Positions 50,830 through 59,051 of a stretch of 64,000 bases of DNA are shown here, in pieces; the first letter of the stretch is position 1, and each line of letters starts with the position of its first letter. Location: NCBI RefSeq assembly GCF_050278625.1, contig NZ_JBNNTI010000020.1:9330-73329 (forward strand), in the 5' to 3' direction. Source of the DNA: Viridibacillus sp050278625 (GTDB taxonomy: Bacteria > Bacillota > Bacilli > Bacillales_A > Planococcaceae). The notes under the pieces were generated by a model, which saw nothing but the letters and a program-made list of their open reading frames with translations, searched no databases and had not been told where the DNA came from. A program made the position numbers and the translations under genes.

Positions 50830-51522
50830 TTAACTCTGTGCCTGCATATAAACTTCTTCATACGGCTGAACAATGACAAAACCATCTCCTTCAAACCTCA
50901 TTTGAATCGATTCTCCACTACCTCTTCCAATGAAGGTTTTTAGTGAAATATCCGTTTGAAATTCAGGTTGAAGGTTTCCCGACCACGCTACAGTTGCATT
51001 TGGATCTGTAATAATTGGTTTTCCTGGTGTTACACGTAATGTGAGTGGTTCATAATGGGCTGTAATGGCAATCATACCAGTTCCTTCACACCGAACATTA
51101 AACAAACCACCTGCCATCATACCTGCTACTTTTCTCATAAGCTTAATATTGTGCTTGATAGATGGTTCGAATGCAAGTAGGTCATTTCCATTTACATAAA
51201 TTGCTTCGTTCTGTAAATAAAGAATAATGATTTTTTTCCCACTGTCAGCAAGATATAACTTTCCTTGCCCATTTGCCTTCATGAGGGCAGCACCTTCACC
51301 AGTCAAGGCCTTTTTGAACATAGCCCCAATTCCATGTTCTAAAATACCTTCTCTCTCAAACTTAATCCTTCCATGATAAGCGACCATTGATCCTGCCTTG
51401 GCCCAAACGAGTCCATCAAGATTCACCTCCAGCAAACGAGGTGTCTCTAATTCAAAAAATCCTTCTCCTTTATCCTCTTGCTCCGTATTTTTAATAAATT
51501 CAGGAATCGAGTATTTATTCAT
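50830..51522 (-). CDS. AIM24 family protein
   Basis: A 230-residue all-beta protein of the AIM24/DUF124 family: GFFELETPRLLEVNLDGLVWAKAGSMVAYHG, FERE, AMFKKALTGEGAALMKANGQGKLYLADSGKKI, NVRCEGTGMIAITAHYEPLTLRVTPGKPIITDPNATVAWS. These form a trimeric jelly-roll-like fold. In yeast the homologue affects mitochondrial membranes; the bacterial role is unknown. ATG 51522 after AAAGGTTGTG is the likely start. 51523-51916 contains only a hairpin (AGGGAAC/GTTCCTT, 51603-51622). Confidence 0.92.
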   Translation of the reverse strand: MNKYSIPEFIKNTEQEDKGEGFFELETPRLLEVNLDGLVWAKAGSMVAYHGRIKFEREGILEHGIGAMFKKALTGEGAALMKANGQGKLYLADSGKKIIILYLQNEAIYVNGNDLLAFEPSIKHNIKLMRKVAGMMAGGLFNVRCEGTGMIAITAHYEPLTLRVTPGKPIITDPNATVAWSGNLQPEFQTDISLKTFIGRGSGESIQMRFEGDGFVIVQPYEEVYMQAQS

Positions 51523-51916
51523 GCCACACAACCTTTCATTTTTTTACATATACGTAGACATGTGCAACCAAGTTTCAATTAAAGCCCCCTAGCTAAATGA
51601 TAAAGGGAACTTCTCTATGTTCCTTTTTCTACTTTTAACTTTAAAAACATTAATATTTAGAAATATGGACAGACATCATATTACTCCATGTTTCAATATT
51701 ATATATTATCTCCTTAACCAAACATTCGTTGTCCAATTATATGCTGTTCAGCAAATTCTTTTTCTCATAGCCTAATTGTAAAACGAATTTAGTTACGGTG
51801 AAAATATTACAAATTTTAAGGGAAGCTACTTTTGCCTTCATTTACATTTTATATGCATTAACTCAATTAGACTTAAGCTCGTTTTGTTCAATCAAACAAG
51901 TTTAACAATTACTACT

Positions 51917-52372
51917 TTAATATATGGGTACACAAATTTCACAATGATGATTATTAACCATTTTAACTACATACCTTTCGATAATTGGTCTTACTTCATC
52001 AAATTGATATCCTTGCCTTGATAATTCTGGAAAAATATTAATCCACGCTTTTTGAACCGCTTCTGCTGTATGATTAATTTTAAAAACAGCATATTTTCCT
52101 CCAACAATATTCCCTTCTCTTATATAGCCATCAGTTACTGAATAGTCGTTTGAAACAACTATGCAAGTATCATAACGGCAATTTTCAGGGTTAGTAGTTT
52201 CAGGGTTATCCTGAGCAATTCCAAGAATTATGGATTCGTCATTAAATAAATGGTTAGCTTTTGCCCATTCTTTTAATTTTTCCATTGTTGGCACATTGTT
52301 AATTCCATAAGGGCCAATCTGCCTTATGTAAGCAATCCGATATGCTGGAATCTTTTCAATCATAATATCCAT
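51917..52372 (-). CDS. GyrI-like effector-binding domain protein
   Basis: A 151-residue stand-alone GyrI/AraC-effector domain: KIPAYRIAYIRQIGPYG at the start, the central SIILGIAQDNPETTNPENCRYDTCIVV and VGGKYAVFKINHTAEAVQKAWINIFPELSRQGYQFDEVRPIIERY. Such domains bind amphipathic small molecules, and SbmC/GyrI protects gyrase. There is no HTH, so it is not a regulator by itself. AAGGAGG precedes the ATG. The 52373-52776 gap upstream has no gene; it holds one palindromic repeat (52616-52650) and a TTAATCC/GGATTAA hairpin (52671-52686). Confidence 0.9.
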   Translation of the reverse strand: MDIMIEKIPAYRIAYIRQIGPYGINNVPTMEKLKEWAKANHLFNDESIILGIAQDNPETTNPENCRYDTCIVVSNDYSVTDGYIREGNIVGGKYAVFKINHTAEAVQKAWINIFPELSRQGYQFDEVRPIIERYVVKMVNNHHCEICVPIY

Positions 52373-52776
52373 GATCTGCTTGCCTCCTTTAAAGAATAAA
52401 TAACTTGTTCATTACAAGATTACTACGCTTTAAAATAGAATGCACAGTCTTTTTTTAAATTATTTACATAAATTTTAATATTTACATTTGTGGTTTTCAG
52501 GAGTATAGTCCCCTTTAAATTCTATTAATATATTCCCCTGTACCCGTAAGTTTTTAACAGAAGCTTTTCTCTTTATATTTAAGGTTCCCCGCCTTTAGTG
52601 TAAAATTCTTTTTCTTATTGAACTAACCTGCTTCGTTTGTACAATAAGTTCGAATGAAATAAAGCTTTAATCCTTCTTGGATTAACGCCCCCGGTAGTTT
52701 CAGTGGAATGTTTCACAAATAAGAGAAAATAGATTATACTAGACTAACTATCATATTCAAAAAGGAGGAATTTCCT

Positions 52777-52971
52777 ATGACCGAGAATAATCAATCCGAA
52801 GCACCAAAAAAGAAAATCAGCCTGAAAGAGGCAGTGAAGCAGCAGCTTGAAATCAAAAAGAATCAGTCCTCTGTTAATAAAGGAAAAAAGAATGTCGACC
52901 TTTCAACAAAAAAAATGAAAAGCCAGCAAACGAAAAAAACAAGTAATACCCGTAGAAAAATGGGTGTTTAA
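52777..52971 (+). CDS. Small basic, Lys/Gln/Ser-rich protein (64 aa)
   Basis: AAAAGGAGG with an 8-base gap precedes ATG 52777. The 64-residue product is very hydrophilic and basic (SEAPKKKISLKEAVKQQLEI ... KKMKSQQTKKTSNTRRKMG), probably disordered and able to bind nucleic acid. No family recognised. Its stop overlaps by one base the ATG of a broken YwbE-like gene (TAATG), so the two were probably an operon. Confidence 0.7.
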   Translation: MTENNQSEAPKKKISLKEAVKQQLEIKKNQSSVNKGKKNVDLSTKKMKSQQTKKTSNTRRKMGV

Positions 52972-53055
52972 TGAACGGATAAAATCAGGCAGCCATCCCA
53001 CGGTTTTAAAGTCAGGCTAACAGATGGACAGATTGGAACTGTACAGGAAATTTAA
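52971..53055 (+). pseudogene. YwbE-like gene with internal deletion
   Basis: ATGAACGG at 52971 matches the start of YwbE proteins (MNG), but a stop follows. In another frame HGFKVRLTDGQIGTVQEI, the usual YwbE C-terminus, ends at TAA 53053-53055. The middle, about 40 codons, is missing. Confidence 0.6.
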
Positions 53056-53072
53056 TCTAAATAAAAGAAGTG

Positions 53073-53104
53073 AAAAAGCATTCAAGAGACTGAATGCTTT
53101 TTAA
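53073..53104 (+). terminator. Terminator of the 52.8-kb operon
   Basis: AAAAAGCATTCA and TGAATGCTTTTT form a perfect 12-bp stem. The 53105-53572 stretch after it contains two palindromic repeats and no credible gene. Confidence 0.92.
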
Positions 53105-53572
53105 TTATTTTCTTCTTTTCAATTTAAAACTTGTTTAACTAACCTCCCTCTATAAACATTGAAGTATCAACGTTTTTCAACACTTCGTGATGAATAAAGA
53201 ATATTTCCCCACTTCTTCTGCGAACAGATTATTGTATTTACAGTTATTATTAACAAATCAAGTGTAGCTTCGCTAAAACTAATGAAAATCATTAGCTTTT
53301 TAGTCCACTATTTGATGAATAATTTATCTCTGCGATACTTATGACAACGTACCCTCCCATATGCCATTTCTGCTAATTGACTTGAATAAGTATACTTCTG
53401 CATTTGAATATCCCTCATTAATTTTTTCTAGTATTTTCATATAATTATACGGAAATTTTGTAGAATTTTTCAATAAAAATCCAATTTTATTTGATATCGT
53501 TACTTCACAATCTGGCTCGATTGTTGAACACAAGTTAAACAATACTCTTCAACTAAACTGCTCCGTTAGTTC

Positions 53573-53605
53573 AAAGAAAAAAAATGAGCTGTATGAACAG
53601 CTCAT
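53573..53605 (-). terminator. Terminator of the tetR gene
   Basis: ATGAGCTG/CAGCTCAT stem (53584-53605); the minus strand continues with TTTTTTTTC. Confidence 0.9.
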
Positions 53606-53616
53606 AGATCCTCCAA

Positions 53617-54213
53617 TTAAGAGTTTTTATCTTGATTATGAATGAGCAAGTCAAACTGCTTTGCAAGAAAATGTGGTGTGTACGGCATGTCATTTCGTAG
53701 CCAGGACACGATAGTACCTATCAAAGCTGAAGATCCGTACCAAATAGCAATGTCTTTTTGAATACCTGCTTTATAAAAGATATTATCACTATCCAAATCC
53801 TCTAACCTTTTAGTAATTAGTTCTGTTAGCATATTTAACAAACGTTCAGTAAAGATTGGTGCCTTCCTCGAAGCTAAAGTAACTTTATAAAAGTTAGCAT
53901 TTTCAGCAATATGATTAAGTAGCTGCTCTATTGTCAACCAATTCGTATCTTCGGTGGATTCCTCGTTCACTGTCTGACTGGTCATAACACGATGAATATC
54001 TTGAATCATGTCATCAGCTATCTTTTCTAACATATCTGATATATCACGATAATGCAGGTAAAACGTAACACGGCTAATAGTAGCGCGCTCCGCTATACGA
54101 CTAACGGATATTTTACCAACATCCATTTCCTGTAATAAATCAACAAAAGCCTCTTTTATCAACAGTCGTGTACGAAGAATTCGAGGGTCCGTATGTTCCC
54201 TGGTATTATCCAT
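53617..54213 (-). CDS. TetR family repressor of the adjacent MFS pump
   Basis: A 198-residue TetR protein: N-terminal HTH RTRLLIKEAFVDLLQEMDVGKISVSRIAERATISRVTFYLHYRDISDML (about 13-62) and a divergent ligand domain with aromatic residues. The sub-type with FYLHY and a TetR_C_7/11-like end often controls drug exporters. It is divergent from the DHA2 exporter at 54439, and an inverted repeat lies between them. The second ATG (54213) sits well after AAAGGTG. Own terminator. Confidence 0.9.
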   Translation of the reverse strand: MDNTREHTDPRILRTRLLIKEAFVDLLQEMDVGKISVSRIAERATISRVTFYLHYRDISDMLEKIADDMIQDIHRVMTSQTVNEESTEDTNWLTIEQLLNHIAENANFYKVTLASRKAPIFTERLLNMLTELITKRLEDLDSDNIFYKAGIQKDIAIWYGSSALIGTIVSWLRNDMPYTPHFLAKQFDLLIHNQDKNS

Positions 54214-54374
54214 CATTTCACCTTTCCTTTCTCCTCGGGTAAGATATACAATTTTTCAGGAAATGTATTATATTTCTTAACTAAACAACACAAATCAGTT
54301 AAATGTAAACTAATTTACACCTTGAAATAAATTGTAAATTGTAAAATTTAATTCCTCATTATAATATAATTTAT

Positions 54375-54400
54375 ACAATGTTAATTATCTTACACATTGT
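54375..54400. promoter_or_regulatory. Candidate TetR operator in the divergent promoter region
   Basis: ACAATGT (54375-54381) and ACATTGT (54394-54400) form an inverted repeat with a 12-base spacer, next to TATAAT-like boxes (54362-54369) on the plus strand. Occupancy would block the pump promoter. Confidence 0.55.
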
Positions 54401-54438
54401 TAAAAAAATCGAGTGAGAAATAGAAAGGAATTTTCAGA

Positions 54439-55935
54439 TTGAGTAAAGGTATGGAAACACCTGATAGTTCCATAAAAAAAGGACCTATCTTGTTAATTAT
54501 GATCTTAGGGGCTTTTCTAGCCACGCTAAATCAGACAATCATGAGCGTTGCCACCCCAGAACTTATGGTTGATTTTAATATTTCGGCTGCGACTGCACAG
54601 TGGCTGACAACTGGCTATATGCTAGTAAATGGTATTCTAATTCCAATTACAGCGTTTTTTATGCAAAGGTTCTCCACCCGTCAACTTTTTCAAGCATCAA
54701 TGTTGATTTTTCTCGCTGGTACGATTGTATCTGCTATAGCAACAAACTTCCAGGTTCTTTTGTCTGGGCGTATGATTCAAGCAGCGGGAGCCGGCATAAT
54801 TATGCCACTGCTAACGAATGTTATTTTCAAGCTCTTTCCTGCCCATAAAAGAGGTGCAGCCATGGGAATGGTGGGCTTTGCGATAATTTTCGCTCCTGCC
54901 ATAGGTCCTACTTTGGCTGGATATATAATGGAAAACTATGAATGGAAATTAATTTTCTACGGCATGATTCCGCTTGCACTTTTGGTGATTATCTGTGGCT
55001 TTATTTACCTAAAAAATGTTTCGGAACAGGTTGCTTCCAAGGTTGATATTATAAGTGTAATCCTTTCTACAATAGGATTTGGCACTCTCTTATACGGCTT
55101 CAGCCGGGCTGGTAGTGAAGGATGGTCAAGTAGTGAAGTGCTTGTATCTATTGCGGTTGGAGTCGTAGCACTTGGACTTTTTACATGGAGACAGTTGACT
55201 TCACAGAATCCCCTGCTAGATCTCCGAGCGTTCAAGTATAAAATGTTCTCCCTTACTACTGGTATCAACATTGCGGTTACAATGGTTATGTATGCAGATA
55301 TGATGTTGCTTCCACTTTACTTACAAAGTTCACGCGGCTATACAGCTCTAGAATCCGGTTTGTTGCTTCTTCCCGGTGCGCTTGTGATGGGTATCTTAAT
55401 GCCTATTACCGGTAGACTGTTTGATCGATATGGAGCAAAATGGCTAGCCATAATTGGGTTAATCATCATGATTATTACAACTATTGGCTTTATTGATTTG
55501 ACAGATTCAACTAGCTATACTTATTTGGTTCTCATGTCTACTGGCCGTCGTATTGGAATGGCACTTATGCTTATGCCTATTCAAACAGCAGGTTTAAATC
55601 AATTGCCTTCCAGTCTGATTGCCCATGGTACGGCAATCTCCAATACCATTAGACAAGTAGCAGGAGCAGTTGGTACATCCCTTCTTGTAACAATTATGAC
55701 GGATCGCACCAAAATGCATCTAACGGAAATGATGTCTACTGGTGTAAATGGGGCGACTCAAGAACAAATGATTTTAGAAGCCACCATACAGGGAATTAAC
55801 GATGCCTATGTTGTAATTATAGGGATGGCTGTTATAGGATTGCTTCTGTCATTTTTTATCAAACGTGTGGAACAAAGCTCTGAGGCTAGTCTAAATGAGG
55901 GTAGTACGAATAGGCGTAAGATAAAAAGCGTATGA
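54439..55935 (+). CDS. DHA2 family multidrug MFS transporter (EmrB/QacA type)
   Basis: A 498-residue proton antiporter with 14 predicted helices. Visible motifs: ILGAFLATLNQTIMSVATPEL in helix 1 (with the D1-type region changed to LNQTI), the loop 2-3 motif with GR near LLSGRMIQAAGAG, and motif C GFAIIFAPAIGPTLAGYI. The LmrB/EmrB-like text suggests efflux of amphipathic drugs. It starts at TTG 54439, nine bases after AAAGGA. Regulated, by inference, by the divergent TetR protein. Confidence 0.92.
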   Translation: MSKGMETPDSSIKKGPILLIMILGAFLATLNQTIMSVATPELMVDFNISAATAQWLTTGYMLVNGILIPITAFFMQRFSTRQLFQASMLIFLAGTIVSAIATNFQVLLSGRMIQAAGAGIIMPLLTNVIFKLFPAHKRGAAMGMVGFAIIFAPAIGPTLAGYIMENYEWKLIFYGMIPLALLVIICGFIYLKNVSEQVASKVDIISVILSTIGFGTLLYGFSRAGSEGWSSSEVLVSIAVGVVALGLFTWRQLTSQNPLLDLRAFKYKMFSLTTGINIAVTMVMYADMMLLPLYLQSSRGYTALESGLLLLPGALVMGILMPITGRLFDRYGAKWLAIIGLIIMIITTIGFIDLTDSTSYTYLVLMSTGRRIGMALMLMPIQTAGLNQLPSSLIAHGTAISNTIRQVAGAVGTSLLVTIMTDRTKMHLTEMMSTGVNGATQEQMILEATIQGINDAYVVIIGMAVIGLLLSFFIKRVEQSSEASLNEGSTNRRKIKSV

Positions 55936-56003
55936 AAAGAATGCTTGAGATGTACTTGAACAATCATCAAGCTATGTTAAAACTCTTAAAGAACTAATTC
56001 ATA

Positions 56004-56040
56004 AAAAAAGCAGTGAGATAAAAAAATCACTGCTTTTTTA
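56004..56040 (+). terminator. Terminator of the MFS gene
   Basis: AAAAAAGCAGTGA/TCACTGCTTTTTT perfect stem. Confidence 0.92.
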
Positions 56041-56190
56041 CTTGTCCTTATTGAACTAAACTCCCTCAATGAAGTTGGTGAGCATTTAATTTTAAATTTA
56101 GAAATTGATAATCAAGGGCTTATCGAATATGGCAATTATCCAGATGCTCTCGCAATTAATCCACCAAGATCTCACTATTTTGTACGATGA
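56041..56190 (+). pseudogene. Unrecognised open-frame remnant
   Basis: A plus-strand frame, LIELNSLNEVGEHLILN ... YPDALAINPPRSHYFVR, ends with TGA at about 56188. It has no start or RBS and overlaps a palindromic repeat. It is probably a gene relic; no assignment. Confidence 0.3.
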
Positions 56191-56328
56191 ACGGCATATA
56201 TTAGACCGTACTTACGTAGAAAGTGACAATATCGTAACTTCTTTGTTTAATTTGTAACCATAATCGAAGGCTACTATTTTCTATTTCTTGTAAAATGTAA
56301 AAAAGAAGAAATATGGAGGGATTTTACG

Positions 56329-56679
56329 ATGAAAGCATTAAAGATAGCAATTGGAACCCTGGTTGTTGCAGTTCTAATAATATTGTCTATGTCTCTTTTG
56401 GTTAAGAACGAGCTTGCAGATATGTTAAACCCTTTTATTCATCAAAAGGATGTTTTCGTAAAGATTGATCAAACTGGAAAAAAGATTGATCAAAAAACAT
56501 ATGAGTATGTCTTAGAAGGAATTAATGAAGATGGCAAGAAAATAAAGATTACTTTCACTGCCGGTAAACAATTACGGGAGGGAGCATACTTAAAAGTTGA
56601 TACAAAAAGAACTTATGTGAAAGCTTGGGAAGAGCAACCGACTGATATACCTTCCAGTATTCGAGATAAGTTCAAATAA
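56329..56679 (+). CDS. YxeA family (DUF1093) protein
   Basis: A 116-residue exported or membrane-anchored protein: one N-terminal hydrophobic segment (LKIAIGTLVVAVLIILSMSLLV) and a YxeA-type OB-like domain (DVFVKIDQTGKKIDQKTYEYVLEGINEDGKKIKITFTAGKQLREGAYLKV, ending YVKAWEE). GGAGGG precedes the ATG. YxeA-family genes in bacilli are linked to peptide-antibiotic detoxification operons, but none is visible here. A terminator follows at 56799. Confidence 0.88.
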   Translation: MKALKIAIGTLVVAVLIILSMSLLVKNELADMLNPFIHQKDVFVKIDQTGKKIDQKTYEYVLEGINEDGKKIKITFTAGKQLREGAYLKVDTKRTYVKAWEEQPTDIPSSIRDKFK

Positions 56680-56795
56680 GACTTATGGAATTTGGTCATA
56701 GTTGTAAGGTATTTTACTCAGTTTTTTATTTAGAGTGGCGTACTTTAGTTGAACTACGTTATACCACATTGAATATTACACCATTGTAGAAAAAA

Positions 56796-56848
56796 TAAAT
56801 AAAGAAGTCATATCACTACATAAAGTAGTTGATTGACTTCTTTATCAT
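56796..56848. terminator. Terminator between yxeA-like gene and satA
   Basis: ATAAAGAAGTCA pairs with TGACTTCTTTAT, with an inner ACTAC/GTAGT stem. Confidence 0.85.
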
Positions 56849-57048
56849 TTTGATAATTAATATCTAGTAATCTTCAAAAACTTCACTTATTTATGATACG
56901 TACTATTCAACTAAACTGCCACTTTAGTTGAATAAGACAAAAGACTCTTCTGTACAGCTTAATGCTCTTCTATTAAAGCCCTCATTAGTTCAACAAGACG
57001 AAACTTCAAATTACCATCTCTCATTTTATTCAAATACATCATTATAAC

Positions 57049-57570
57049 CTAAAATTTATAATACCAAAAAATCGCTATTTCATTAGCTGTTGAAAAGTTT
57101 GAATAAAGCATAGTATCAACTGCACCGATTACAAAATTATTTTTGGCATAAAAATAACAAGCTGACACATTAATATCTTGTGTTTCAAGCATAAGACCAC
57201 CAAAGTTATTCTCCTTTGCCCACTCAATAGCTTTATTTAATAATGCTGTTCCAACACCATTTTTTCTATAATCTTTTGCAACAGTAATATCCTCAATTAG
57301 TGCATATCCATTCCAATTAGAACGAATCTTAATCTGACCAATGCAGCTGCTTTCAAAGTAATAAAAAAATACAGCTTTCCCCTCTTCTTCAATATAACTG
57401 ATATCAATTTCATCATCTTCATATTTCTTGAAACCAGGCTCAGAAAATATCTCCTCTGTATATTTCCAAACATTGTTTTCATATGTAGGTATAATTCTCC
57501 CCGAAACAATGAAACCTTCGTTTGATTTATTAAAATCCTTCATATTAAATTGAGTCATTTTAATTATCAT
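57049..57570 (-). CDS. satA: Streptothricin N-acetyltransferase
   Basis: A 173-residue GNAT enzyme almost identical in layout to Bacillus SatA (YyaR): MIIKMTQFNMKDFNKSNE at the start, YEDDEIDISYIEEEGKAVFFYY, IGQIKIRSNWNGYALIEDITVAKDYRKNGVGTALLNKAIEWAKEN with the acetyl-CoA loop, LETQDINVSACYFYAKNNFVIG and the C-terminal NEIAIFWYYKF. It acetylates a lysine amine of streptothricin, giving resistance. It lies among broken acetyltransferase genes and repeats, a context that suggests a mobile resistance island. Confidence 0.95.
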   Translation of the reverse strand: MIIKMTQFNMKDFNKSNEGFIVSGRIIPTYENNVWKYTEEIFSEPGFKKYEDDEIDISYIEEEGKAVFFYYFESSCIGQIKIRSNWNGYALIEDITVAKDYRKNGVGTALLNKAIEWAKENNFGGLMLETQDINVSACYFYAKNNFVIGAVDTMLYSNFSTANEIAIFWYYKF

Positions 57571-57675
57571 CTCAATCTCCTTCTAAATGAAATTATATGT
57601 AATGAAGCTTCTATTAACCCCTTATTTTCCCTTCGACCTTCTTCAAGTAACACCCCTGTTAGAACAAGAAGATTA

Positions 57676-58075
57676 TTATTTAGGGTTTATCCATTCGTGT
57701 TCTATAATACTGTATAAAAGAGAATCTCGCCAACCATCCTTCAGTAATAAATCTTCTCGTATTCTGCCTTCTTTTGTCATACCGATTTTTTTTAATACTT
57801 TTGATGACCCTACATTTCTTGGGTCACAAGTAGCAAAAATACGATGTAGATTTAATGTCCCAAATCCAAATTCAATCAAAATCGCCTGTACCAATTAAAA
57901 TTCCCTTTTCAATTATGGCAAATACAAATCCACTTCTTGGATTCTTTGTAGCATCTAAAATAACTTGTTTTACAAAATCTTGTGACTCTTCTCTGAATTT
58001 GGCCCCCACGGTTGATATTGGCGAACAATAAGTTGAGAGATGAAGCTCATTATAATCGTTTACTAAATTTTGCGG
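57676..58075 (-). pseudogene. RimJ/RimL-type acetyltransferase with internal deletion
   Basis: The minus strand reads ISTVGAKFREESQDFVKQVI ... SGFVFAIIEKGILIGTGDFD and a stop near 57880, then in another frame FGFGTLNLHRIFATCDPRNVGSSKVLKKIGMTKEGR ... RDSLLYSIIEHEW to 57676. These are the two ends of one GNAT domain; the central strands (the usual IG..GL...YW) are missing. Not functional. Confidence 0.75.
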
Positions 58076-58119
58076 TTAAGTGTGAATCGGAAAGAATGAA
58101 ACACTCAGAAAAACGATAA

Positions 58120-58250
58120 AACTAGTGATTGGAGTGCAGGCGGCGACTCCTTGGGGAACTAGTGAACATCTTGAGACCCCGCAGGAGTGTTAGCGACGAG
58201 GAGGCTCAAGGTTCGTCCCCAGGAAAGCGTCCGCCGGAACGGAAATTAAC
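58120..58250. repeat. Single Bacillaceae-type GC-rich intergenic repeat
   Basis: GATTGGAGTGCAGGCGGCGAC ... CGCAGGAG ... GGAAAGCGTCCGCC can fold into one long imperfect hairpin. Related in core (CGACGAGG, CGCAGGAG) to the array at 16712-17480 but of a different subtype. Confidence 0.75.
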
Positions 58251-58267
58251 GGCATCGAAGAAAAATA

Positions 58268-58310
58268 AAACGGCTTGAGTCCATTAGAACATAGGGCTCA
58301 AGCCGTTTAA
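58268..58310. terminator. Terminator next to the 92-aa gene
   Basis: AAACGGCTTGAG and CTCAAGCCGTTT form a perfect 12-bp stem; TTTTATTTTT follows on the minus strand. Confidence 0.85.
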
Positions 58311-58374
58311 GCATATTACTATATCGACTGTCTACTTGACAGTAAGCAGTTCAAAACCGGCGTGGGTTATTGTC

Positions 58375-58653
58375 TTACTGCTTTTTCACTTTTTCTTGCA
58401 CTTCGTGTAATTGCTGCTTGATCAGCTCTAAGTATTCTTTATTTTGTTGGACTGTATCCAAATTCTCACCATATTGTTCTGCATTCAAGCGTGCATTTTC
58501 TGCATGTTCTATTTGATTGAAAGTATGCTCAATCGCTATCTCCTCCGGGTGTGACTTTACTTGCTTTAACATACGATCTGCCTTTTGGACAGAGTTGCTA
58601 AACAAAGTGCTTGGATGATCCTGTTTCCAGCTTGTCTCTGAGTGCTTAGCCAA
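58375..58653 (-). CDS. Small hydrophilic helical protein (92 aa)
   Basis: TTG 58653 with AGAGG five to six bases upstream. The product (AKHSETSWKQDHPSTLFSNS ... IEHAENARLNAEQYGENLDT ... LELIKQQLHEVQEKVKKQ) is highly charged and helical with a C-terminal coiled coil; no cysteines or membrane segment. The style is that of small acid-resistant or spore-associated proteins in bacilli, but no family can be named. Upstream 58654-59051 has a hairpin (AACAG/CTGTT, 58879-58912) and no gene. Confidence 0.75.
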   Translation of the reverse strand: MAKHSETSWKQDHPSTLFSNSVQKADRMLKQVKSHPEEIAIEHTFNQIEHAENARLNAEQYGENLDTVQQNKEYLELIKQQLHEVQEKVKKQ

Positions 58654-59051
58654 TTATGCCTCTTCCCTTCCTACCAATTAGATAAATTATCTAGACATAG
58701 TATTGTAAAAAAGTCCAGAAAATATGCACGGATTAATATCCGTATATCTATGTAATGTAATCTAATTAATGAATTTTAGTACAAAACTTTGACTATTAAT
58801 ACATCATCTAAATAAAGAGAAAATAAAAATCTAAAATAGCTAGTGGATATTCTGATTTTAGAACGGGGATCTCTGCTAAAAAAACAGCCCAACTAATCAC
58901 TAGTCAGACTGTTTTCCCTAGATATACTACGTCATTCAAACGATTATTCAGCGCATTATATGTAAATCCCTTCTTAACAAAAAAGATAGGCCAGTAAAGA
59001 AGTTTGCATATTTTGCTAATCTATTCAACTTTAAAGCAGAGTTTCACTTTT

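Larger units (their letters stand above)
52616..57000. repeat. Cluster of ~35-bp palindromic repeats (TTCAACTAAACTGC family)
   Basis: Imperfect palindromes of one family lie at 52616-52650, about 53128-53160, 53544-53576, about 56047-56075, 56903-56936 and about 56967-56998. The best copy, 56903-56936, pairs ATTCAACTAAA with TTTAGTTGAAT around CTGCCAC. They occur only in intergenic DNA of this 4.4-kb stretch, flanking the YwbE relic, the TetR/MFS pair and YxeA. Confidence 0.65.

Noticed and set aside
53339..53542. 67-codon minus-strand ORF
   Set aside because: No RBS, no terminator, and composition typical of non-coding DNA; it also meets a palindromic repeat.
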